Below, piece by piece: positions 33,902 to 42,800 of a stretch of DNA of 64,000 bases (positions are counted from its first letter, which is position 1; each line of letters opens with the position of its first letter). Below the pieces are notes generated by a model that saw only the letters and a list, made by a program, of their open reading frames with translations, searched no databases and had not been told where the DNA came from. The translations under genes were made by a program, and so were the position numbers. The stretch is taken from assembly GCA_034409055.1 (NCBI GenBank), contig DAOUMU010000384.1:9365-73364 (forward strand), in the 5' to 3' direction. The DNA comes from DAOUMU01 sp034409055. Lineage in GTDB: Bacteria > Chloroflexota > Anaerolineae > 4572-78 > J111.

Positions 33902-34132
33902 TTACTCTGATGAGAATTTCAGTTTATTGTAAGCCGCAAATTCAGCCTTGAGGCTGGATAGATTTTCGGCTACTTCCACAAAATCGGGGTCAAGTTGTAG
34001 CGCTTTTTTGTAAGCACCGAGCGCATCTAATGACCGGCCCCATTCTTCCAAAAGAACCCCACGAAGATTGTGAGCATCAGCCAGGTACGGATCAAGTTCA
34101 ATCGCCGCCTCGCATTCTTTGATCGCTTTCAA
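33902..34132 (-). pseudogene. TPR-protein fragment cut at its N terminus
   Basis: A 76-codon open frame encoding one full tetratricopeptide repeat plus part of another (A-I-E-L-D-P-Y-L-A-D-A-H-N-L-R-G then A-L-G-A-Y-K-K-A-L-Q-L-D-P). The frame begins with TTG just behind an in-frame TAG and only about 20 bp from the left inverted repeat of the ABC cassette. TPR proteins normally continue with more repeats upstream. This looks like the 3' remnant of a longer gene truncated when the cassette or its flanking sequence arrived. Confidence 0.6.
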
Positions 34133-34154
34133 AATTCTCTAAATCAATGATACC

Positions 34155-34246
34155 CAGTACATCCAAATTTGCTCTAGCTGGACCATAGTCCAGCGACCAA
34201 AACGCGGACTGTCCCACAGGGAGGCTTCGCACTGGTCCGCTCCGAG
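34155..34246. repeat. Left inverted repeat of the ABC cassette
   Basis: It begins CAGTACATCCAAATTTGC and ends GGTCCGCTCCGAG. It matches the reverse complement of 36184-36252 almost base for base, apart from a 21-bp insertion in this copy. It is itself internally palindromic (GCTGGACC-AT-AGTCCAGC). Confidence 0.9.
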
Positions 34247-34332
34247 CTTGAAAATTGGATCTACTGATACCGGAATTCTCGCCCAAACTAGAGGGCGCTC
34301 TTGACAAATTCGCCCTCATAGAAGCCCGCCTG

Positions 34333-35118
34333 TTAATATGCTTGATCTGCCAATTCCCACCAGACGAAAGTTCCGATCATCCCCGTAAGACTCGCAAAAA
34401 TCACAATGACGTAACTAATCATTCCGAGATGAGTCTCTGGTCCAGCCATTCCCGCATATAATGCTGGTACCGACCAGGGGAAATACTCACCCCATCCTGC
34501 TGCCGCGACGACTTGCGCCAATATCAGCGCCAGTATCGCAGCGCCCATCGGCGGTAGATAACCACGTCCCGCGCTCGCAAAGAAAGCGATGGGCATGACG
34601 AGTGCAATAGTCAAACATGCGGTAATCGCCATAGTGATTGTGCCTTGCCAAAGTATCTCTGCCGATACTGGCGGAAGGGCCACTGCTGTGCCAACGCCAA
34701 GACCGATGAGATAGATGAACGCCGTCAACACGGCTGACCACAAGATGATGAGAATAAACTTGGCAAGTACGATAACAAAACGCGGAGTCGGCAACGCGAG
34801 CAGGTCTTTGATTGTATGGTCCGAATATTCTCGTCCGAAGACCCAACTGCCAATGAAACCAAAAAGTATAATGCCGCCAATCGCAGCCGCCTGGGCAAGA
34901 AATTCCAAGTAGGTAGGCCAATCAGCAAAGCCAGCAACGATCTGCGCTTTGGCACTTATCATCCCGAGACGACGTGCAAGGTCGGGGTCTTTCATAACAA
35001 TCATAAAAAAGCCACCCGCAAATGGGGCAAGTGAAAACCCCAAAGCGGTCAGCAGCGGCATTTTAGAGCGACGCGCTTTTAGCAGTTCCACCCAAATGGC
35101 TTGAGTAAGGTTGCTCAT
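34333..35118 (-). CDS. ABC-2 type exporter permease
   Basis: A 261-residue membrane protein with six predicted helices (near 20-40, 70-95, 110-140, 155-180, 190-215 and 235-255). The typical ABC-2/BcrB-like N terminus is W-V-E-L-L-K-A-R-R-S-K near 9-19, with G-R-E-Y-S-D-H-T-I-K-D-L-L near 94-106. It is encoded 4 bp overlapping (ATGA) with its ATPase partner. The family exports peptides or drugs such as bacitracin, or serves membrane remodelling. The substrate is unknown. The pair is enclosed by inverted repeats and probably arrived as a unit. Confidence 0.88.
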   Translation of the reverse strand: MSNLTQAIWVELLKARRSKMPLLTALGFSLAPFAGGFFMIVMKDPDLARRLGMISAKAQIVAGFADWPTYLEFLAQAAAIGGIILFGFIGSWVFGREYSDHTIKDLLALPTPRFVIVLAKFILIILWSAVLTAFIYLIGLGVGTAVALPPVSAEILWQGTITMAITACLTIALVMPIAFFASAGRGYLPPMGAAILALILAQVVAAAGWGEYFPWSVPALYAGMAGPETHLGMISYVIVIFASLTGMIGTFVWWELADQAY

Positions 35119-36041
35119 CTTGTATTCTCTTCATCCATACCGACGAGTCGCAAAAAGTAGTGCTCGAGGTCTTCTTGTTCGATGTTGAGCATCGTTGGCG
35201 CGTGTCCTGCCTTGACCAATCGAGTGGCAATTTCATCTGGGTGTTCGATGGCAGCATCGTCCTTCACTTCAATTATATTGTTGGGTATAAGCTCGGCGGA
35301 GAATCCTGTGCCGACAAGTACGGCGTGCGCCGCTTCACAATCGCGCGTTTGAATCGCCAGCCATCGCCGTCGGTTGCTTTCAAGTTCATCAACATCCAAT
35401 TCCTGAATCAAACGGCCCTGGTGAATTATACCGATTCGATGGGCAAGCCGTGATACTTCTCCGAGAATGTGGCTTGACATGAAAACAGTAACGCCTTGTT
35501 CTCGCACAAGTTCGAGTAGCAATTCTCGTATTTCGACAATTCCCGCAGGGTCCAACCCGTTCGCTGGCTCGTCAAGGATGAGTAATTTGGGATGGTGCAT
35601 CAGGGCTTTGGCAAGTCCCAAACGCTGCGCATTGCCATGCGATAACGCCCTAGCACGCCGATCAGCATAGGCGGTCAATCCTAGAAGTTCAATGATACGA
35701 TTAACTACTTTCTGCTCAGTTCCAGGACGAAGACGACGCATTACTTCCAGATTCTCGCGCACAGAAAGCTCTGGATACGCATCCGCTGTCTCAACCAAAT
35801 ATCCGACAGAATCCCACGGTTTTTTGCCGCCAACGCGAATTCTTGTTCCCAGCACGCGCGCTTCGCCAGAAGTCGGTTTGACCATTCCAAGCAACATGCG
35901 GATGGTTGTTGTCTTACCTGCGCCATTCAGACCAAGGAACGCATAAATTTCACCCCGCTCAACACGCAAAGATAAACCATCAACGGCTGTTACATTACCG
36001 TATCGTTTCACCAGGTTATTGGTTTCGATGGTTGCGTTCAT
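35115..36041 (-). CDS. ABC exporter ATP-binding protein (BcrA-like)
   Basis: A 308-residue ABC ATPase. Walker A is G-L-N-G-A-G-K-T-T near 38-46, the signature is L-S-H-G-N-A-Q-R-L near 137-145 (S-H-G-N in place of S-G-G-Q, common in BcrA-like proteins), Walker B L-L-I-L-D-E-P near 158-164 and the switch His in M-S-S-H near 194. The C-terminal extension after 220 is typical of drug/bacitracin-type exporters. It overlaps the permease gene by 4 bp. Its product drives the adjacent ABC-2 permease. Confidence 0.93.
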   Translation of the reverse strand: MNATIETNNLVKRYGNVTAVDGLSLRVERGEIYAFLGLNGAGKTTTIRMLLGMVKPTSGEARVLGTRIRVGGKKPWDSVGYLVETADAYPELSVRENLEVMRRLRPGTEQKVVNRIIELLGLTAYADRRARALSHGNAQRLGLAKALMHHPKLLILDEPANGLDPAGIVEIRELLLELVREQGVTVFMSSHILGEVSRLAHRIGIIHQGRLIQELDVDELESNRRRWLAIQTRDCEAAHAVLVGTGFSAELIPNNIIEVKDDAAIEHPDEIATRLVKAGHAPTMLNIEQEDLEHYFLRLVGMDEENTR

Positions 36042-36183
36042 TTTGTCCTGAACAATGCCGGTTGATTATTCATTTATGCCCAGTGTTTTAGCAGGCTAAC
36101 AATTCGTAGTAATACATCTATATTGGCCCGGTGGGTTTACACTTTGCGTTTTACGTGGTTGGATGCTTTATGAGCTACTTTCT

Positions 36184-36252
36184 CGGAGCGGACCACAGTC
36201 TGCGTTTTGGCCGCTGGACTGCGGTCCAGCTAGAGCAAATTTGGATGTACTG
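36184..36252. repeat. Right inverted repeat of the ABC cassette
   Basis: CGGAGCGGACCACAGTCTGC at the start and GAGCAAATTTGGATGTACTG at the end. It is the reverse complement of the left repeat 34155-34246 without that copy's 21-bp insertion. The outer edge is 3 bp from the stop codon of the kinase gene. Confidence 0.9.
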
Positions 36253-36255
36253 AGA

Positions 36256-38616
36256 CTACTGATTACGGAGGTTCAGGACACCGGTCCCCATGTTGACGTC
36301 AATCGTAATCCGGTGACCTTCACCGGGTAGGATGTAGCCAGCCTCCGATTCCTGCCAGGCCCCCTTCAAATCAATGCTGCTCGGCCGGCCGTTAACAAAA
36401 ACCTGGGCGGGCACACCTTCGGGGACGATGACGGTGATCAGGCTGAGCCAACTGGCAATGGTCACTTCGACATCGTCTTGCAACTGGCCGCTGAAATCGA
36501 GCGTGTAGACACCAAGACCAGTATCGAAGGTAATGTCCTCGGCATGGGTATTGGCCAAACCGGTGAGGGTGCCGATAGATGCGCCTCCCTTGAAACGCAA
36601 AGCATCCATCTTGGTTTGGTTCGGTTCGGAGAATGATAGATCAAACTCGAACGTAGCAGTCTCATGCACGGTCAGGTCAACCAGGGAGAGTCCCCCCAAC
36701 TCGGCATTGACCTGGGTAGCTTCAATGTTGAGGGTTAAGGCCATAGGGTCAGAGCCCAATTTCAGGTCCCATTTGTTCTCAAGTTCACTGTTGATATGAC
36801 CGGCAAAGCCGATGTTGTCTTTAGGTTGGAGGCGAATATTTTTACTGCTGGTGATGAGCTGGGGTTTGAGTTGAGCCACATTGTAGATGGCTGTGCCCTC
36901 CAGCAGGGCCTCTGAAGCACCCGGAGCCAGAGACAGTTCGCCGGCTCCCAGGTTGAGTTCCAGGTCAGGTATATTGGAACTGTCGGGTAGAGACAGGTGG
37001 ATGTCCTCGGTCATCGTAGGGCCCACGGCAACGGCGACATCAGCAGCGGGGGAGCTATCGGTAAAGGCCGAGCAGAGCGTCCCGGCCCCAATGATTACCA
37101 ACACCAACAGGCCCAGTCCCACGACCGCGCGTACCAGAAAACATCCTTTTCGCTTTTTCCTCTTGACCAGCGCAGCATGCGGAGGAATGGGTGTGGCCGG
37201 GAAGGGTGAGGCAGACAACCGAGATGCAGCAGGTGGTCCTGGGGAAACTTCTGCCACCGGGGGAGGCTCGGTGAACTTTTCACCCTCCAACGGCTTCCGT
37301 GGGGAAGTGGCTGGTCCGGTTTTTTCAGCCGGGGGCAATTCCTCCCAGTGCTGGGCGGCCTTTTCTGCCCCTTCTAAGGCCCGTTTGACCCCTATATTGA
37401 GGTGCGAGGCTAACCGTTGGCTGATAACTGTTTGCCAGCGGCGAGCGACCTGCTTGGCCGCGGCCAGATTTTCCTCCGCTAAGAGAGGCCTGGTCTCTCT
37501 GTCCTGTTTGGCCTCGACCGCAGAGCCTGCCGGAGCCTGTCGGAGATTCCTCGTCGCTGTGCTCCTCGGAATGACATTTGGCTCTGGGGTGGCCATATCC
37601 GTATCCTCAGGTGACCCCGGTATCCCCGGAGGCGGCGTTACGGCTTCTGCGGCAGATGGTCTTGTCTCCTGGTGGAGGCGCGCCACTCCTTGCTCTGTTT
37701 CGGCAGTCTGCTGCTCTTTATCAGCCCGAGGCCGGTCACGTATCTCCAGAGCTGGGTCTACTGTCTCTGGTGTCGAGATCGGGGGCGGTTCGGCCAACTC
37801 GGGCTCGACAGCCAAGGTGGCCAGTGTCTTCACCATCTTACCGGCGGTGGTATATCTGCCGGTGGGCTGGCGGGCCAGGGCAGTTTTTAGCACATCGGCC
37901 ACACCGGATGGTACGCCCTCAGGCCACTCCTGGGGTAGGGTTAGCGGTCTGAAGTGAGCCATCATCACCGCTGGCGGTGTCTCACCCTTAAATATCTTTT
38001 CCCCGGTCAGTATCTCATGCAAGATACAACCCAGGGCGTATATGTCTGACTGGGGCGTGGTGCTCTGGCCTTCCCAGACTTCCGGGGCAATGTAGTGGGG
38101 GGTACCGACCACGCTCCCGCTGGCGCTCATGCTCATACTGCTTTCACCGGCCAGCTTGGCCAGGCCGAAGTCGGTCAGCATTGGGCCGCGTTCCGGGTCC
38201 ATCAGAATGTTGGCCGGTTTCAAATCCCGGTGCAGGACGCCCTGGGCATGGGCGTAATCCAGCCCCTCGGCCACGGCCGTGATAATCTCCACGGCCTCTG
38301 GCCACGGGAAGCGGCCCTGAGTAGCAATCAACTCTTCCAGGCTGGGCCCATCCACCAGGCGCATAACGATGAAGAGCCGGCCCTCCACCTCACCCACGTC
38401 GTAAATAGTAACGATGTGGGGATGATCCAGACGGGCGATGGCCCTGGCCTCCCGGCGGAAGCGCCTGGCCCAACTCGTATCCTGGAGCAGGATTGGCCTC
38501 AACTCCTTCAAGGCCACCAACCGCTCCAGTTCCATATCCCGAACGCGGTAGACAATGGCAAAGCCACCCTGTCCGATTTCCTCTAAAATTTCATATCTGC
38601 CAAGTTTCCCGGTCAT
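36256..38616 (-). CDS. Membrane-bound Ser/Thr protein kinase with extracytoplasmic toastrack-like domain
   Basis: A 786-residue protein. An intact Hanks-type kinase covers 1-270 (G-Q-G-G-F near 15-19, Lys 37, H-R-D-L-K-P-A-N with Asp 131, D-F-G with Asp 149). A long low-complexity juxtamembrane region (about 280-490) is followed by a transmembrane helix (about 492-518) and an extracytoplasmic beta-rich domain (about 545-786) with repeated short strands (L-E-L-N-L-G-A-G-E-L near 552-561) like the DUF2154/toastrack family of LiaF-type envelope-stress proteins. This suggests an envelope-sensing kinase. The juxtamembrane region contains a repeat-derived peptide (near 347-360). The architecture assignment beyond the kinase is inference. 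Confidence 0.85.
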   Translation of the reverse strand: MTGKLGRYEILEEIGQGGFAIVYRVRDMELERLVALKELRPILLQDTSWARRFRREARAIARLDHPHIVTIYDVGEVEGRLFIVMRLVDGPSLEELIATQGRFPWPEAVEIITAVAEGLDYAHAQGVLHRDLKPANILMDPERGPMLTDFGLAKLAGESSMSMSASGSVVGTPHYIAPEVWEGQSTTPQSDIYALGCILHEILTGEKIFKGETPPAVMMAHFRPLTLPQEWPEGVPSGVADVLKTALARQPTGRYTTAGKMVKTLATLAVEPELAEPPPISTPETVDPALEIRDRPRADKEQQTAETEQGVARLHQETRPSAAEAVTPPPGIPGSPEDTDMATPEPNVIPRSTATRNLRQAPAGSAVEAKQDRETRPLLAEENLAAAKQVARRWQTVISQRLASHLNIGVKRALEGAEKAAQHWEELPPAEKTGPATSPRKPLEGEKFTEPPPVAEVSPGPPAASRLSASPFPATPIPPHAALVKRKKRKGCFLVRAVVGLGLLVLVIIGAGTLCSAFTDSSPAADVAVAVGPTMTEDIHLSLPDSSNIPDLELNLGAGELSLAPGASEALLEGTAIYNVAQLKPQLITSSKNIRLQPKDNIGFAGHINSELENKWDLKLGSDPMALTLNIEATQVNAELGGLSLVDLTVHETATFEFDLSFSEPNQTKMDALRFKGGASIGTLTGLANTHAEDITFDTGLGVYTLDFSGQLQDDVEVTIASWLSLITVIVPEGVPAQVFVNGRPSSIDLKGAWQESEAGYILPGEGHRITIDVNMGTGVLNLRNQ
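37541..37576. repeat. CGGAGATTCCTCGTCGC...GGAATGACA repeat within the kinase gene
   Basis: On the minus strand it reads TGTCATTCCGAGGAGCACAG and encodes N-V-I-P-R-S-T-A-T-R-N-L-R. It is the same repeat family as 31973-32113 and 49150-49192. Confidence 0.8.
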
Positions 38617-38778
38617 AATTTGGCTCCTCTATTGGTGTGCCCACCCATAACCCTACGACCGTTACAATGATACCACAAAAAGAGGAGGGGTGAAACTTAA
38701 AATAGGCTTGAAATATTTGTGATATTCAAGTACTATTGAGAAGGAGTGAGTTTTTATATACGTTAGGGAGGCTAACGC

Positions 38779-39534
38779 TTGACCGCTATCAATCGCTCGT
38801 GGTATCTTTCTCCAGCCAATTTGGTCTTATCCGATAATGAGATCCATGTTTGGCGGGCATCCCTGGACCAACCGGCTGCCTATGTTGGCCAATTGAGGCA
38901 GACACTCTCGCCCGACGAGCGAAGCAGAGCAGAGCGTTTTCAGTTCGAGCGGGACCGGCGGCGATTCATTGTTGGCCGGGGGGTACTCAGAGCAATCCTG
39001 GGGTACTACTTAAGTCTTGATCCGGGCCGGTTGCAGTTCCGCTACGGCCCTCGGGGAAAGCCATGTTTGTCGGAGGAACTCGGTGGTGATACGCTCCAGT
39101 TTAACCTGGCCCATTCGCACGAACTGGCTCTCTATGCCTTCACGGCCGGCCGCGAGATTGGCATTGACCTGGAGTACATCCGCCCTATACCGGACATCGA
39201 GCAAATCGCGGCCAGATTTTTTTCCGCAAGTGAGAATGCTACCTGGCGTATACTTCCGGCAAACCAAAAACAAGAAGCCTTCTTTAACTGTTGGACTCGC
39301 AAGGAAGCATATCTCAAAGCCACTGGAAACGGACTGGCCCAACCTTTAGACCAATTTGACGTCTCCCTGGCGCCGGGAGAGCCGGTCCGGTTGTTAAGGG
39401 TCAGGGGAGCCTCAGAGGAGGTCTCTCGCTGGTCCTTAGCGGCCTTGACGCCTGCCCCTGGTTACGTGGCCGCCGTGGCCATCGAAGGACACGACTGGCA
39501 TCTTAGCTGTTGGCAGTACCAGCAAATAATATAA
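38779..39534 (+). CDS. 4'-phosphopantetheinyl transferase, Sfp/HetI type
   Basis: A 251-residue two-lobed transferase. The Mg-binding motif is E-I-G-I-D-L-E near 128-134 and W-T-R-K-E-A-Y-L-K-A near 172-181, with P-C-L near the middle of the protein as usual. It moves phosphopantetheine from CoA to carrier proteins. The two PCP domains of the NRPS 7 kb downstream are the obvious clients. Sfp-type length (not the short AcpS type) fits secondary metabolism. The start is TTG 38779 behind AGGGAGG. The stop codon lies within the target duplication of a family-I element. Confidence 0.93.
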   Translation: MTAINRSWYLSPANLVLSDNEIHVWRASLDQPAAYVGQLRQTLSPDERSRAERFQFERDRRRFIVGRGVLRAILGYYLSLDPGRLQFRYGPRGKPCLSEELGGDTLQFNLAHSHELALYAFTAGREIGIDLEYIRPIPDIEQIAARFFSASENATWRILPANQKQEAFFNCWTRKEAYLKATGNGLAQPLDQFDVSLAPGEPVRLLRVRGASEEVSRWSLAALTPAPGYVAAVAIEGHDWHLSCWQYQQII

Positions 39535-39537
39535 TTT

Positions 39538-39661
39538 GGGTGTGTTTCAAACGAGTCGAACAGTTGTTATTACGTGTTGCGTGTTACGTGCCAAAAAAAC
39601 ACGCAATACGCAACACGCAACACGATGTTTTGAAATGCTCTGACTCAAATGAAACACACCC
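39538..39661. mobile_element. Family-I TIR element (124 bp)
   Basis: The ends GGGTGTGTTTCA and TGAAACACACCC are perfect inverted repeats. The flanks ATATAATTT (39529-39537 and 39662-39670) are a perfect 9-bp duplication. The interior is a hairpin with CGTGTTGCGTGTTACGTG and CACGCAACACGCAACACG arms. A part of the same module (ACGTGTTGCGTGTTGCGTG) recurs near 59723. Confidence 0.88.
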
Positions 39662-39817
39662 ATATAATTTATCTTGTTAGCCTTAAAAAACAACCTGAGG
39701 TATGGTATAATAACTGTCACGCACCCTACCAAATTCAATTCAAGGTTTCTCACTTTGTAGATGTTGTCCTCCAGAAGAACTTTGTTAGCACGAATATCTG
39801 AACCAGGAGAGAGTTTT

Positions 39818-42800
39818 ATGAATAAGATTTTGAACATGTCCCCCATCAGGTTTGTTGTTTTACTGTTGGTGCTAACTAGCCTGGCCTGTAGCCTTAACCT
39901 GAATCAACTGTTAGGCCGGAGTGTTAGCAGCAAGCCAAATGCCGTCGTTACCTACCCCCAAAATGGCATCAACGTAGTCATGGGGCAGGAGATAGTGGTG
40001 GAATTTGGCGCCGCCGATGTCAAAGGTGTGGCTCGAGTGGAGCTATTGATCAACGGTCAGCCGGTCTACAACAGAACGGTTGAGCCGCCGGTCAACTCAG
40101 TGGTAGATAACTACCGTTGGACTCCGCAGATTGTTGGTAACAACATTATTGAGGTTCGAGCCTATAATGTAGACAATCAGCAAAGCGACTTCAATATGGT
40201 CACGGTGACGGCCCTTGAGGCGGCCCTGCCCGCTCAAACAGCAGAGGCCGGACAGGCAACCGGTGCCCCCACGCCCACCCCTACCCTGGTGGTGCCCCCC
40301 AGTCTGGCCGAAGAACCTGGCGAGCCAGCCAGCGGGGCCCAACCGGTCAGTCTTATTGTCAGTAATCCTAACGCGACCATTATTGTTAATGGCCTGTATG
40401 TCCGGTCTGGACCGGGGACAAATTACCCCATTCTTGGGGCGATAAAGTACGGTCAATCAGGCCAAATTACGGGCAAAAACCCGGAAGGGACCTGGTGGCA
40501 GATTGTTTATCCGGCCGATAGCGACCGGCGGGCCTGGATCTCGGCCAATGCCCAATATTCTTCGGCCAGCAATGTCGAGCAGGTAGCGATGGTGTCAGTG
40601 CCGCCTCCGCCTGAGCCGGCCGCTACGGCGACGCCGACGCCGGTACCCCAAACCAGGCCGGTTATTCATAAGTTCCACGCCGACCGGACAATTATCAACG
40701 CCGGTGAGAGTGTGGTCTTGAAATGGGATTTAGAAGGTGGTCCGGGGACCGTGGCCTATTTGCGATACGACAATACAGATTACCCCATTGTGTCGCCTGG
40801 GGGAACCACGCTCAAGCTGGAACGGACCACCGACTTTGTTCTGGTGACCCGCAATGCGGTCGGTGAGACCACGGCCGGATTGCGAGTTGAGGTCCAGGCT
40901 GGGCTAAGTACGCCCAAATTGGTGTCTCCGGCCGATGGGACGGTGTTTAATCACTCCTCTCGCCGCACGACCCTGGAGTGGAAGGCCGTCTCCAACGCGA
41001 AAAAGTATAGGGTCGAGATTGACGTTCACGATATCTGCCAGGCCAATAAATGGTGTCGAGATGTGGGGCAGAAAACCCAGATTGTTGAAACAGAAAAAAC
41101 AGAATATGTTGATACGGCTCCCAACAATGTCCTTCTGTTTCGCTGGCGCGTCTGGGCGGTGGACTCCGAAAATCGGGAAGGCCCCAAAAGTGGTTGGCGA
41201 CACGTTTTCTATCGCCCCTGTAACACCAACAACTGTGCAGAACCGCCTCGGGCCCCGGTGCCAATTACCCTCGACGGCACCATTTTTACCGATAAATCGG
41301 TTCCAATCAAATTAGAGTGGCAACCTGTAAAAGATGTAAACTTATTGCGGTATGGCATCCAGATTCAAAGGTATGAAAATGGCAAGTGGCGTGACATTAC
41401 TTTTGAAGGGGTGACCAATACCAATTACCAACTGGCCGTCAGTAAATTTGGCTTCAATCCTAACGAGTCTTACCGGTGGCAAGTCTGGACGGTCAATACC
41501 AACGGTGTGGCCAGCCCTCGAAGCGACTGGCGAGGCTTCTCTTACCAGGCGCCTGCCCCACCACCCGGCCCACCGACTACGCCGCCGAAAATTATTATAA
41601 CACTCCCCTCAGTTCCGTCCAGGCAACCTGTTCTGTTAACCTGGCAGCCGGTTCCTGGCAATAACATCAAGTATGTTGTTGAGATCAGAACCAGTAGCGG
41701 CAAATCCAAGACGTTTGAGGTTACGGGGACAACGTTTAGATTCATCCCGGCTGAAATTGCGGCCCTGTTGGGACAAGGCCCCTTCCAGCTCAACCTGCTG
41801 GCCAGTTTGACGGGCGCTCCCGTTTTTGCCCAGGAAACAACCGAGCAGTGGCAATGGCGGGTCTGGGCCAAGAATGACGATGGTGATGGCCCACCAAGTG
41901 ATCTGCAATCATTGTCTGTCATCGTCGAAGATACCCAGGGCGGGGATACCGAGAGACCACCTGACGATGACACGCCTTCACCTGCCCCGCTGCCTGCCCC
42001 CAGCCTCAATAATCCGCCCAATGGCTTTGTCTCAAACATAACACAATTTAGCTTAGAATGGTCGGCTGTACCTCAAGCGGCGCGTTATGTGGTCGAGATT
42101 GACTTCTTTGACAAGTGCGAGCCGGGTAAATGGTGCGCCGACTCCGATCCCGGTAATTTGCAAGTGGTGGGAGTGACTGAAACGACCTACGTCTTGAATT
42201 GGGACCCCAGCTTGCAACGAGGCCGCTGGCGGGTGACGGCTGTCGATGCGGCCGATAATCGCGGCACTCAAAGTGGCTGGTTTGAATTTGCCTACCAACC
42301 GCAAATTGAACCACCCCCACCAAACGTCCTGCCTGCGCCCGGCAATCCTTACCCGGCCAATGGCGATGTGGTCAATGGCACCACCAATATTATCGCCCTG
42401 CAATGGGATCCTATCCCCGAGGCCGGGGGATATGGGGTTGAAGTTGAGGGCTTAGGCCAATTTAGCTGTCCGGTCAATGCCTGTTCCATTGAGTGGAACG
42501 GAGTCAATCCGATTCGCTGGCGGGTGTGGGCTGTGGATGCAGCGGGCAACCGTGGCTCTGAAAGTCCCTGGTGGGAGTTTACCTACACCTATACCCCGCC
42601 ACCCGAACCAACGACCGAGCCACAACCTGAACCAACCACCGAACCAACGACTGAACCAACCGCTGAACCGACCACCGAACCAACGACTGAACCAACCGCC
42701 GAACCGATACCTGAACCCGGTCCAACCATTCCGCCCGTCACTGAAGCTCCCGGCAATCCTTACCCACCCGACGGTGGTCAGATTGAGGCCACAACACCAC

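Noticed and set aside
36887..37957. 356-codon open frame on the plus strand
   Set aside because: It is antisense to the kinase juxtamembrane and linker region, Ser/Ala/Gly-rich and without domain features.
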